Of a DNA stretch of 64,000 nt, positions 35,867 through 43,706 are shown one piece after another. How positions within the stretch are numbered: the stretch's first letter is position 1; every line of letters starts with the position of its first letter. Location of the stretch: assembly GCA_963728875.1 (NCBI GenBank), contig CAVSLJ010000002.1:1-64000 (forward strand), written 5' to 3'. The position numbers and the translations under genes are program-made. Source of the DNA: DASUPK01 sp963728875. Lineage in GTDB: Bacteria > Actinomycetota > Thermoleophilia > Solirubrobacterales > 70-9. Under the pieces are notes generated by a model. That model searched no databases. It was not told the DNA's origin and saw only the letters and a list, made by a program, of their open reading frames with translations.

Positions 35867-35879
35867 CTTTGTCACAAAG
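35867..35879. promoter_or_regulatory. CTTTGT-C-ACAAAG palindrome upstream of the -35
   Basis: A perfect 13-bp inverted repeat lies 12-24 bases upstream of the DUF1802 -35, in the AT-richest part of the intergenic region 35746-35980. It is a possible activator or repressor site. Confidence 0.4.
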
Positions 35880-35980
35880 TCAGAGGCTTAGTTGTAAGTG
35901 TCAGATAGCCCATTCCCATGCGGTGCTTATCCTGGTTGACCGGCCAATCGACGCAAGTTGCGCCATTCGCGAAGGCACCC

Positions 35981-37489
35981 CTAAGAATTCCGTTCGGGGC
36001 CGTACCCACCGCCCCCGGGAGTCTCGATTCGGAGCCTGTCGCCCGCCTCGAGCCGCCCCTCCGTCTTCGCGGGGACCGGCTCGCCGTTGAGCAGGTCGAG
36101 GCCCGGCTCGCCCGGCGCGCCGCCCTCGCGGCCGTGCGGTGAGTTCCGGCGGCGCTCCCCGATCAGCGTGAACCGCATCGGCTCGCGGGCCTCCAGCTCG
36201 CGCACGATCCCCTCTCCGCCCCGGTATCGGCCGGCGCCGCCGCTGCCCCGCCTCACCGCGAGCTCCCTGACGAGCACGGGATAGTCCGTCTCCAGCGCCT
36301 CGATCGGCGTGTTGAGCGTGTTCGACATCGCCACGTGCTCCGCGCTGGGGCCATCGGCGTCGCGGCAGGCGCCCTGGCCGCCCCCGATCGTCTCGTAGTA
36401 GGTCCAGTCCTCGCCCGAGAGGGTCAGGTTGTTCATCGTGCCCTGGCCCTCTGCTCCCACCGGCGCGAAACGCGTCAGCGCCGCGAAGACCAGATCGGTC
36501 ACCCTGCTCGAGGTCTCCACGTTGCCGCCCACGACGGCGGCCGGAGGACGGGCGTTGAGCAGCGAGCCCTCCGGAGCGACGACCGTGACCGGCCGCCAGG
36601 CGCCCGCCGAAGGAGGCCCGTCCGGATCGCAGACCACCCGCACCGCATAGAACGAGGCCGCCTTGGTCACTGACAGCGGGCAGTTGAGGTTCCCGGCGAC
36701 TTGGTCGGCGCTGCCGGCGAAGTCGAGCTCGAGCTCGTCGCCGCGGAGCGTCGCCCGAACGCGCAGCGGGATGTCGCCATCACGACCCTCGAGCACGTCC
36801 TCGGCCTCGCCCTCGCCGTCGGGCATCTCGGAGAGGGCGGCGCGCGTGCGGCGCTCCGCGTAGTCGAGGATCTCGCCCGTCGCCACGGCGAGCAGATCCC
36901 GGCCGTGCCGCTCCGCGAGCGCTCGCAGGCGCCGGATCCCGGTCAGGTTGGCGGCGCGCTGAGCTCGCAGGTCCGCGAGCCGCTGATCGGGGTTCCTCAT
37001 CTGTGCGGCGAGCTCGCGCAGGACCGCATCGTCCGCGCGGGTCGGCGGGATGACCACTCCCTCCTCGTCGAGCGTCACCGACAGGGCGGGCATTCCTCCC
37101 GGCGTGGGCCCACCGATGTCGGCATGGTGGGCGCGACTGGCCGCGAATCCGAGCAGCTCACCGTCGCCGAACACGGGGGAGATCAGCGTGATGTCCGGCA
37201 GGTGGGTGCCGCCCCGATAGGGGTCGTTGAGGATCCAGAGGTCCCCGTCGTGGTGCTCCTCGCCGACGATGGCCGCGACCGCATCGGGCATGGACCCGAG
37301 ATGAACCGGGATGTGCTCGGCCTGCATGACCAGCTCTCCGGCGGGATCGAACAGGGCCGTTGAGCAGTCGTGGCGCTCGGTGATGTTCGGCGAGTGCGCC
37401 GAGCGGATCAGCACGGCGCCCATCTCGTCGCAGGCGGCCCGGAGCGCGCCGGTCATCACCTGCAGGGCGACCGGGTCCAGGCCGCTCAT
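35981..37489 (-). CDS. hyuB: Hydantoinase B/oxoprolinase family subunit
   Basis: The start ATG 37489 overlaps the stop of hyuA (ATGA). The N-terminus LDPVALQVMTGALRAACDEM, then AVLIRSAHSPNITERHDCST, LWILNDPYRGGTHLPDITLI and PVFGDGELLGFAASRAHHAD, is the typical HyuB core. LDFAGSADQVAGNLNCPLSV and GGNVETSSRVTDLVFAALTR follow, and MSNTLNTPIEALETDYPVLV near the end is diagnostic. With HyuA it forms an ATP-dependent enzyme that opens hydantoin, N-methylhydantoin or 5-oxoproline rings (or carboxylates ketones in related complexes); the substrate cannot be read from sequence. Confidence 0.85.
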   Translation of the reverse strand: MSGLDPVALQVMTGALRAACDEMGAVLIRSAHSPNITERHDCSTALFDPAGELVMQAEHIPVHLGSMPDAVAAIVGEEHHDGDLWILNDPYRGGTHLPDITLISPVFGDGELLGFAASRAHHADIGGPTPGGMPALSVTLDEEGVVIPPTRADDAVLRELAAQMRNPDQRLADLRAQRAANLTGIRRLRALAERHGRDLLAVATGEILDYAERRTRAALSEMPDGEGEAEDVLEGRDGDIPLRVRATLRGDELELDFAGSADQVAGNLNCPLSVTKAASFYAVRVVCDPDGPPSAGAWRPVTVVAPEGSLLNARPPAAVVGGNVETSSRVTDLVFAALTRFAPVGAEGQGTMNNLTLSGEDWTYYETIGGGQGACRDADGPSAEHVAMSNTLNTPIEALETDYPVLVRELAVRRGSGGAGRYRGGEGIVRELEAREPMRFTLIGERRRNSPHGREGGAPGEPGLDLLNGEPVPAKTEGRLEAGDRLRIETPGGGGYGPERNS

Positions 37490-39462
37490 GCCCGCACCGC
37501 CGTGACGGTCCCCGACCCGTCGACCGTGGCGTTCCAGCCCGGAGGCAGGACCAAGGTCGCCTCGGGGAGCTCGAAGACGCACGGTCCCTCGGCCTCGAAG
37601 CCCGCCGCGGGCTCCCCACGCAGGATGCGCGTGGTCACCCATGCGCCGTCGAAACGGGCCTCGCGTTCGCTTTCGGCGAGCTTGCCGCTGCCGGCCGCCC
37701 GTGGGCGCGGCTCGGGCCCAAGCTCGACGGCCGCGACACGGATCGTCACCAGCTCGAGCCTCCCCTCCGGATCGCGATAGCCGTAGCGCGCCTCATGCTC
37801 CCTGGCGAAGTCCTCCGCCAGGCGGGCCAGGTCCGGCTCCGCCGGCCCCGGGATTGGGAGCTCGAAGGCCTGGCCCCGGTAGCGAAGCTCGTAGACGACC
37901 TCCAGATCGGCCTCGTCCATGCCCTCGAGCAGCGGCTTGCTCAAGGCCGCGACCTCGGAGGCGACACGTTCGGCGGTGATCTCCTCGCCCGCGATCAGCA
38001 CCGTTCGCGCCGTGTCGCGGCGATGTCCCGCCGCGATCAGCCCGAGCGCCGAGAGCACGCCGCTGGCCCGCGGGCAGACGATCCTCGTCATCTCGAGCTC
38101 GTCAGCCAGCGCCGCGGCGTGCATCGGCCCGGCGCCGCCGAACGGCAGCAGCGCATAGTCGCGCGGGTCGACGCCGCGCTCGACGGTGACCACGCGCAGC
38201 GCTCGGATCATCTCCTGGTTCGCCACCCGGACGATCCCCTCCGCCGTCTCGGTGGCATCGAGGCCGAGCTCCGCGCCGAGGGACCCGATCGTCCTCCTCG
38301 CCACCTCCTCGTCCAGCGCGACGCCGCCCGCCAGTTCGGAATCGGGAGACAGGTAGCCGAGCAGCAGGTTCGCGTCGGTGACGGTCGGCTCGGTGCCGCC
38401 GAGGCCGTAGCAGGCGGGCCCGGGCTCGGCGCCCGCCGACCGGGGGCCCACGCGGAGTGCCCCGCCCGCATCCCGCCATCCGATCGAGCCGCCCCCGGCA
38501 CCGACCGTGTGCACGTCGACCATCGGCAGCTGGATCGGGCGGCCGTCGATCTCCCGCGAGTCGGTCCGCCTCACCTCGCCGGCGTCGACGACGCAGACGT
38601 CACAGGAGGTCCCGCCCATGTCCAGCCCGATCGCGTCGGGGGTGCCGGCCGCCTTGGCCAGCAGCGCGGAGCCGACCGCTCCACCCGCCGGGCCCGAGAG
38701 GACGCTCCAGGCGCCCGCGCTGGCCGCCTCGGCGGCCTCGGCCGTGCCTCCGGAGGAGCGCATCACCTCGGGCTCGGGCAGGCCTCGGTCCCTGCAGGCG
38801 GTCGCGAGGCTCGTCAGGTAGCGACCGAGCAGGGGGGAGAGGTAGGCGTCGATGACGGTGGTCGAGAAGCGCTCGTATTCGCGGAAGGCCGGCAGGACCT
38901 CGTGCGACGCCGAGACGTGCACGCCGGGGAGCGCCTCGCGCAGGGCGGTGGCGATGCGGTGCTCATGGCTCGGTTCTCGGAAGGCGAAGAGCAGGCAGAC
39001 CGCGATCGACTCGACCTCGCTGCCGCGGAGCTCGCCCACCAGCCGCTCCACCTCGCCATTGTCCAGTTTCTCGATCGGGCCCGAAGCGCCGATGCGCTCC
39101 GCCGCCTCGAATCGGTCGCCCCGCTCCACCAGCGACTGCGGTCGGGCACGACAGGGGTGGTAGAGGCTCGGCCGGTTCTGGCGTCCGATGTCGAGCAGGT
39201 CGGCGAAGCCGCGCGTCGCGACCAGCGCGGTGCGGGCGCCGCGCTCCTCGAGCAGGGCGTTCGTGCCGACGGTCATGCCATGCGTGAAGCTCTTCACGTC
39301 CGCGGCGCCGGCGCCGGCCCGGGCGAGGACCTCCTCGACCGCGGCGATCACGCCGCGCGACTGGTCTTCGGGCGTGCTCGGGACCTTCGCCGTGTGCAGG
39401 TGATCGCCGTCGAGCAGGGCGGCGTCGGTGAAGGTCCCGCCGACGTCGACGCCCAAGAGCAT
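37486..39462 (-). CDS. hyuA: Hydantoinase A/oxoprolinase family subunit
   Basis: The 658-residue protein starts MLLGVDVGGTFTDAALLDGD, the ASKHA-type phosphate-binding loop. SFTHGMTVGTNALLEERGAR, AWSVLSGPAGGAVGSALLAK, GLDMGGTSCDVCVVDAGEVR and VDVHTVGAGGGSIGWRDAGG are all family signatures, as is YALLPFGGAGPMHAAALADE. The clean frame and full length indicate a functional ATPase subunit. TAGCGT (39475-39470) lies seven bases before the ATG, so the hyuAB transcript may be leaderless. Confidence 0.87.
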   Translation of the reverse strand: MLLGVDVGGTFTDAALLDGDHLHTAKVPSTPEDQSRGVIAAVEEVLARAGAGAADVKSFTHGMTVGTNALLEERGARTALVATRGFADLLDIGRQNRPSLYHPCRARPQSLVERGDRFEAAERIGASGPIEKLDNGEVERLVGELRGSEVESIAVCLLFAFREPSHEHRIATALREALPGVHVSASHEVLPAFREYERFSTTVIDAYLSPLLGRYLTSLATACRDRGLPEPEVMRSSGGTAEAAEAASAGAWSVLSGPAGGAVGSALLAKAAGTPDAIGLDMGGTSCDVCVVDAGEVRRTDSREIDGRPIQLPMVDVHTVGAGGGSIGWRDAGGALRVGPRSAGAEPGPACYGLGGTEPTVTDANLLLGYLSPDSELAGGVALDEEVARRTIGSLGAELGLDATETAEGIVRVANQEMIRALRVVTVERGVDPRDYALLPFGGAGPMHAAALADELEMTRIVCPRASGVLSALGLIAAGHRRDTARTVLIAGEEITAERVASEVAALSKPLLEGMDEADLEVVYELRYRGQAFELPIPGPAEPDLARLAEDFAREHEARYGYRDPEGRLELVTIRVAAVELGPEPRPRAAGSGKLAESEREARFDGAWVTTRILRGEPAAGFEAEGPCVFELPEATLVLPPGWNATVDGSGTVTAVRA

Positions 39463-39469
39463 GGTCCTG

Positions 39470-39475
39470 ACGCTA
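39470..39475 (-). promoter_or_regulatory. -10 box TAGCGT, leaderless arrangement for hyuA
   Basis: TAGCGT on the minus strand lies seven bases before the hyuA ATG at 39462. Confidence 0.4.
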
Positions 39476-39534
39476 CCTACAGCGGCCTGGTGACCGCCCC
39501 CTCAACGCATTGAGGGGTGATTCGGCACGGCCGC

Positions 39535-39679
39535 ACCGCTGCTTTGCATGGAAAGCAGTGGTCTCAGCCCAGCTCGGTTGCTTGGCGCTTTACCGGTCCA
39601 TGTGACCGGCTTCTCGCCGAGCAGCCCGTGTCGAGGTGCCCTCTGGTGAGTTCTTCCGGAAATGCCGGAACAACTCACC
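39535..39679. ncRNA. Cluster of inverted repeats, candidate structured RNA or mobile-element scar
   Basis: The region 39463-39746 holds no gene but several hairpins. One is 39535-39562: ACC-CTGCTTT around a six-base loop, 11 pairs with one G-T. Another is 39645-39679: GGTGAGTT, a C-C mismatch, TTCCGG, a five-base loop and the full complement. A weaker CCGGT...ACCGG hairpin lies between them. The motif AAAGCAG(T/C)GG of the first hairpin recurs near 39701-39711. No T-run follows. Confidence 0.35.
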
Positions 39680-39746
39680 AAGTGTGCCGCTTTGGACGAA
39701 AAGCAGCGGTTCTGAATCATGCTCCAAGGGAGGAAGAGGGTGACCG

Positions 39747-40796
39747 CTAGACCGCTTCGCCCGCGAGGATGCGGGCCTGCAGCCGGGCCGTCTCCTCGGA
39801 CGGCTCGACTCCCAACTCGACCACGAGTGCGCGCCGGCACTCCAGGAACTGGCGCAGCGCCTGGCTGGTCCGGCCGGTGCGGGCATAGGTGAGCATCAGC
39901 TGCCGGTGCGCGTCCTCGTTGAGCGGATCGATCTCGAGGAGCCGCCGCGCCACCCTGATCGCCTCGTGCTGTTCGCCCGAGGCGACGTGAATCTCGATCA
40001 GGGCGCCGAGCACCTGCGAGTAGGCCTCGACGAGCCGCTCCCGCCAGGCGAACGACCACTCGGCATAGCGGTCCTCCGGCAGGGGCTCCCCGACCCAGAG
40101 CCCGGCCGCGTGCTCGAGGGAGGCCCGCCGGCCATCCCCGCGATCCGCGACGGCGGCCCGCGCGGCCTCCTCGAACTGGACGGCGTCGACGGTGTCGCGT
40201 TCGCGGAGGCGCAGCCGGTAGGTCCGCTCCCTGAGCTCGATCACGCTGTCGGGCGCGCCCGGCAGATCGAGCACCTTGCGGGCGCGCGAGATCGCCGCGG
40301 CCAGGTTCTGGCGCGCGGTATCGGCCGGCTTGCCGGCCCAGAACGCCTCGAACAGGGCGTCCTCGGGGACGGCCTGCGACTCCTGGACGAGCAGGAACCG
40401 CACGACGCGGGCCGAGATCGGCCGCTGCCAGCTCTCTTCGTCGAGCTCCCAGCCCGCGCGCAGCACCCGGAAGCCGCCGAGCAGCTCGAAGCGGAGGGGC
40501 GGTGGGCTGCCCTGCAGTCGCTCGTTCGTCGCCGCGGCCGCCGCCGCGACCTGCTCGTCGTCGTCGCCGGTGAGCGCACCGAGGCGGCTGAGCGCCTCGG
40601 GGTGCCCGGCCGCGAGCGCGGCCAGCAGGGCCGCGCGGCGGATCGAGGAGTCCGGGTGGTCGAGCAACTCGGCCAGCGCCTCCCCGCGCGGCAGGGCGAC
40701 CTGAATCGCGGGGAGCGCCTGCTCAGGGGTGATCGCTCCATCCGCCAGCGCCTGCCAGAGGACGCCGCGCAGGGAGCGCCACTGCGCTCGCAGCAT
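39747..40796 (-). CDS. SARP-like transcriptional regulator (winged helix plus BTAD domain)
   Basis: After a helical HEAT-like N-terminus (EALAELLDHPDSSIRRAALL) comes an OmpR-type winged helix: LRFELLGGFRVLRAGWELDE, SARVVRFLLVQESQAVPEDA and DTARQNLAAAISRARKVLDL, ending in the wing ELRERTYRLRL. The BTAD-type TPR domain follows (WSFAWRERLVEAYSQVLGAL, RVARRLLEIDPLNEDAHRQL, MLTYARTGRTSQALRQFLEC) with the typical end LGVEPSEETARLQARIL. SARPs activate genes by binding heptamer direct repeats at -35. The open frame extends upstream of the ATG at 40796 to the TAG of the methyltransferase gene (40884), so the true start may be earlier but is non-canonical. Confidence 0.75.
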   Translation of the reverse strand: MLRAQWRSLRGVLWQALADGAITPEQALPAIQVALPRGEALAELLDHPDSSIRRAALLAALAAGHPEALSRLGALTGDDDEQVAAAAAATNERLQGSPPPLRFELLGGFRVLRAGWELDEESWQRPISARVVRFLLVQESQAVPEDALFEAFWAGKPADTARQNLAAAISRARKVLDLPGAPDSVIELRERTYRLRLRERDTVDAVQFEEAARAAVADRGDGRRASLEHAAGLWVGEPLPEDRYAEWSFAWRERLVEAYSQVLGALIEIHVASGEQHEAIRVARRLLEIDPLNEDAHRQLMLTYARTGRTSQALRQFLECRRALVVELGVEPSEETARLQARILAGEAV

Positions 40797-40883
40797 CGCC
40801 GCGGCCTGGTCTCCGGCCTCCCGCCAGGCCTCGCTCAGGCTGACGCTGGCCGGGATCGCCCTCCTGGTGCTCCTGACCCAGGT

Positions 40884-41507
40884 CTAGGACGCCTTGGCGG
40901 TCCCGAACGCGAGAGGGTGGACCAGCGCCGGCATCCACGACCACCGGTCGTGGTCAACGGCCTCCACCGCGAGCGGGCTGTCACGCAGCAGGTCAACCGT
41001 CGGCCTGTTCGCGTGACAGCCCGCGGCGAACGCGTGCCAGGGCCGGTGCAGCCGGTCCTGCCAGCGCGCGAGGCGCCGGGTGTCCGCGCGGACGTGCTCC
41101 AAGAACAGCAGCTTCCCCCCGGGCCGCAGCACCCTGGCGGTCTCGTCGATTGCGCGACGAGGATCGTCGACCGTGCAGAGGACGAGGGTGGAGACCACAG
41201 TGTCGAAGCTGTCGTCGTCGAACGGGAGCTCCTCCGCCGTCGCCACCACCACCTGGCCGTCGCGCCCTGACCTGCTCAGGCGCCGCTCGAGCTTCGGCAG
41301 CATCGGGGCCGCAGGCTCCGTCAGCGTCAGCTCCTCGAGCTCATCGGGGTAATGGGGGAGGTTGAGCCCGGTGCCGGCGCCGAGCTCCAGCACCCGGCCG
41401 CTGGCCTGACCGAGCAGGCCCTTTCTCCGCTTCGCCATCCCGCCCCGCTCTCCAACCCACAGCAGCGGGTCGTAGACGGCGCTGAATACGTGTTCCCAGA
41501 GACTCAT
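40884..41507 (-). CDS. Type 11 SAM methyltransferase
   Basis: MSLWEHVFSAVYDPLLWVGE is followed by GRVLELGAGTGLNLPHYPDE (motif I), LTLTEPAAPMLPKLERRLSR (acidic ribose ligand), LPFDDDSFDTVVSTLVLCTV (motif II) and VLRPGGKLLFLEHVRADTRR (motif III). The last 60 residues, with HAFAAGCHANRPTVDLL, resemble METTL7-like or phospholipid/quinone-type methyltransferases. The ATG has an AAGGAGA ribosome site. Its TAG is followed immediately by the open frame of the SARP gene. Substrate unknown. Confidence 0.75.
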   Translation of the reverse strand: MSLWEHVFSAVYDPLLWVGERGGMAKRRKGLLGQASGRVLELGAGTGLNLPHYPDELEELTLTEPAAPMLPKLERRLSRSGRDGQVVVATAEELPFDDDSFDTVVSTLVLCTVDDPRRAIDETARVLRPGGKLLFLEHVRADTRRLARWQDRLHRPWHAFAAGCHANRPTVDLLRDSPLAVEAVDHDRWSWMPALVHPLAFGTAKAS

Positions 41508-41631
41508 CCTGGCTCTCCTTGCTCGCGTGAACTGGACGTAGGTGAACTACGCCACGCGGAGTGCTCGGGATGTGTGCGATCGAGCACGGCAGAGGCCCCC
41601 GGACGCCGGGGCCTCGGCCGTCTCTCACTCC

Positions 41632-42072
41632 TTACGCTGCGGCCGCCTCGACCTCGCGCACCGCGAAGGTCTCCTCGAGATGCTTGTGCGAGGGGCAGTA
41701 ATCCATCCCAGGCAGCGGCTCGCGCTGGCACGGCGTGCCCTTGCGAGTGCTGGCCATGCAGTCTCTCTTCTGACCATCAAGCGTCACGTCGGCGGGCAGT
41801 GAGTCGAGGAACTCCTCGACCAGCTCGATGTGCCGCTCGATGACCATGTAGACGCGCACCTGCTCGGCGAGCACGAAGTGCTCCCGGATCTCCGTGAACA
41901 GCGTCTTTGCCGGGCGTGCGAAATAGCGGCGGTCGGAGACGAGCCGCTGAATGGTCGCCTCACACGCATCCAGGATCTGCCTCCGTGCCGCTAGCGACCT
42001 CTCAGTGCTGCCGCCACAAGTATCGATTCGAGGAGCCAGGTCCCTGTAGATGGAACGACTGAATTGATACAT
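41632..42072 (-). CDS. Small protein with a C-terminal Cys3His zinc-like motif
   Basis: ATG 42072 (MYQFSRSIYRDLAPRIDTCG) has an AAGGAG nine bases upstream, so it is preferred over the longer frame from 42168. A helical middle part, RRQILDACEATIQRLVSDRR and RVYMVIERHIELVEEFLDSL, is followed by C-M-A-S-T-R-K-G-T-P-C and MDYCPSHKH. The C-x9-C-x9-C-x2-H spacing is a small zinc-binding motif common in unannotated bacterial proteins. It sits upstream of the methyltransferase and SARP genes on the same strand and just behind phased repeat elements. Function unknown. Confidence 0.6.
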   Translation of the reverse strand: MYQFSRSIYRDLAPRIDTCGGSTERSLAARRQILDACEATIQRLVSDRRYFARPAKTLFTEIREHFVLAEQVRVYMVIERHIELVEEFLDSLPADVTLDGQKRDCMASTRKGTPCQREPLPGMDYCPSHKHLEETFAVREVEAAAA

Positions 42073-42162
42073 CCGTGATCTCTCCTTAACCCCCCTGAAG
42101 CCCGGTCCTTGGGCTCTTCCTGCCTTCGGACCCTCCAGGCGACGGTGATTGAAGCACGGTAT

Positions 42163-42204
42163 ACCCAATATTTGGGTTAAGTACTGATTAAGTATTTTTA
42201 AGTA
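42163..42204 (-). promoter_or_regulatory. Phased TACTTAA heptamers and an ACCCAA palindrome
   Basis: Three copies of TACTTAA (minus strand: 42204-42198, 42194-42188, 42183-42177) are spaced 10-11 bp apart. The last is 13 bases before TATACC (42163-42158), placing it at the -35. ACCCAA-TAT-TTGGGT (42163-42177) is a perfect inverted repeat overlapping this site. The direct-repeat layout is like SARP operators. The driven gene is at 42072. Confidence 0.5.
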
Positions 42205-42237
42205 GGCTCAGGACAGCGCTTTTGAGTAACGGATCGC

Positions 42238-43680
42238 CTACTCCCACGCCTGCCAGGCGAGCTCGTCTCCGCTGCAGACGATGTGCAGGCCGTCGAGCTC
42301 GGGGTTCAGCTCCGGAAACTCGAGCCTGCGGTGGGATCCTCGCGACTCCTCGCGTTCGAGTGCGAAGCGGGCGATCAGCCGCGCGAGCGGGTATGGGTCA
42401 TCGAGCAGCCGCTCCAGCTCCTCCTGCCGCCTGAGCGGACCGGCGAGGCTCCAGACCGCCTCCCTCGTCTCGGCCAGGGGCGGCTCGAAACGCCAGTGCG
42501 GTGGATCCGGCGGCGGCTCGGCCTCGGGTTCCGCCGATGCCGCCCTCGCCGCCCTCGCGCCGAGCACGAAGCACTCGGTGAGCGAGTTCGAAGCGAGGCG
42601 GTTCGCGCCGTGCAGCCCGGTGTCCGCGCACTCGCCGACTGCGAACAGGCCCGGAAGGGAGGAACGGCCCTCCAGGTCGGTGGCGATGCCGCCCATGACG
42701 TAGTGGGAGGCCGGGGAGACGGGAATCGGCTCGCTCGACGGATCGAAGCCCGCTGCGCGCAGGGCGGCGAAGACGCTCGGGAAGCGCGCCTCGCTCAGCT
42801 CACGCATGTCGAGATCGACGTGGTCGGAGCCGTCGGCCTTCATCCGGTCGAGGACGGCCAGGGTGACGGCGTCCCGGGGGGCGAGCTCGTCCGTGAACCG
42901 CTCGCCATCGGCACCGAGCAGGATCGCGCCCTCGCCGCGGACCGCCTCGGTGACGAGCAGTCCATCCGAATCGGTGCCGGGCGCGGACAGAGCCGTCGGG
43001 TGGAACTGGCAGAGCTCCAGGTCGGCGAGCTCGGCGCCGGCGGCGTGGGCCATCACCGGCCCCGCTCCGATCGCGCCCCACGGATTCGTGGTCCGAGCCC
43101 AGAGGGCGGCCGCCCCCCCGGTGGCGAAGATCGTCGCCTTGGCGCGCAGCGGCTCACGGTCGGTGAGCACCCCGAAGCAGCGCTCGCCGTCGCTCCAGAG
43201 AGCGACCGCGGACGTCTTCTCGATCACCTCGATCCGCTCGACCCGTCCAGCGAGCTCGGCGAGCCGCTCGGTGATCCGGCGTCCGGTCGCCGCGCCCCCG
43301 GCGTGCACGATCCGCCTCCGGGAGTGCCCGCCCTCCAGGGCCAGCGACAGGCTCTCGTCGGGGAGGAGGTCGAAATGAACCCCGCGCCGCTGGAGCTCAC
43401 GAACGACCCCGGGCGCCTCTCGCGCTAGCAACTCCGCGGCGGACCGCCTGCATGCCCCGCGCCCGGCCGCCACGGTGTCCTCGACGTGCTGCTCCGGGGA
43501 ATCGTCCGGCCCGATCGCCGCGGCGAGCCCTCCCTGCGCCCAGAAGCTCGAGCTCTCGCTGAGCGGTTTCCGGGACACCATCGCGACGCGCGAGCCCGCG
43601 TCGGCGGCGGTGAGCGCCGAGTAGAGACCGGCGGCGCCACCGCCGACCACCACGACGTCGAATCGGTCGTCCGGCGTCAT
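42238..43680 (-). CDS. nadB: L-aspartate oxidase
   Basis: The enzyme oxidises aspartate to iminoaspartate for NAD synthesis with bound FAD. FDVVVVGGGAAGLYSALTAA is the dinucleotide site. ESSSFWAQGGLAAAIGPDDS and the later GGHSRRRIVHAGGAATGRRI, LELCQFHPTALSAPGTDSDG, VTEAVRGEGAILLGADGERF, SPASHYVMGGIATDLEGRSS and VGECADTGLHGANRLASNSL are the family signatures. At 480 residues it is slightly shorter than E. coli NadB, with a reduced C-terminal helical part. nadA and nadC are not in the window. It starts 26 bases from the divergent deacetylase gene. Confidence 0.9.
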   Translation of the reverse strand: MTPDDRFDVVVVGGGAAGLYSALTAADAGSRVAMVSRKPLSESSSFWAQGGLAAAIGPDDSPEQHVEDTVAAGRGACRRSAAELLAREAPGVVRELQRRGVHFDLLPDESLSLALEGGHSRRRIVHAGGAATGRRITERLAELAGRVERIEVIEKTSAVALWSDGERCFGVLTDREPLRAKATIFATGGAAALWARTTNPWGAIGAGPVMAHAAGAELADLELCQFHPTALSAPGTDSDGLLVTEAVRGEGAILLGADGERFTDELAPRDAVTLAVLDRMKADGSDHVDLDMRELSEARFPSVFAALRAAGFDPSSEPIPVSPASHYVMGGIATDLEGRSSLPGLFAVGECADTGLHGANRLASNSLTECFVLGARAARAASAEPEAEPPPDPPHWRFEPPLAETREAVWSLAGPLRRQEELERLLDDPYPLARLIARFALEREESRGSHRRLEFPELNPELDGLHIVCSGDELAWQAWE

Positions 43681-43694
43681 CCAGCCGCGAACCG

Positions 43695-43700
43695 TACTGT
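43695..43700 (+). promoter_or_regulatory. -10 box TACTGT for the deacetylase gene, overlapping nadB's
   Basis: TACTGT lies six bases before an ATC at 43707 that seems to start the deacetylase. On the other strand TACGGT (43696-43691) shares the TA and points to nadB. Confidence 0.35.
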
Positions 43701-43706
43701 GCGCTG

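Noticed and set aside
37795..39513. Long open reading frame on the plus strand opposite hyuA
   Set aside because: It mirrors a well-supported hyuA and has the Arg/Gly/Asp-rich composition expected from antisense of GC-rich coding DNA, with no recognisable domain.
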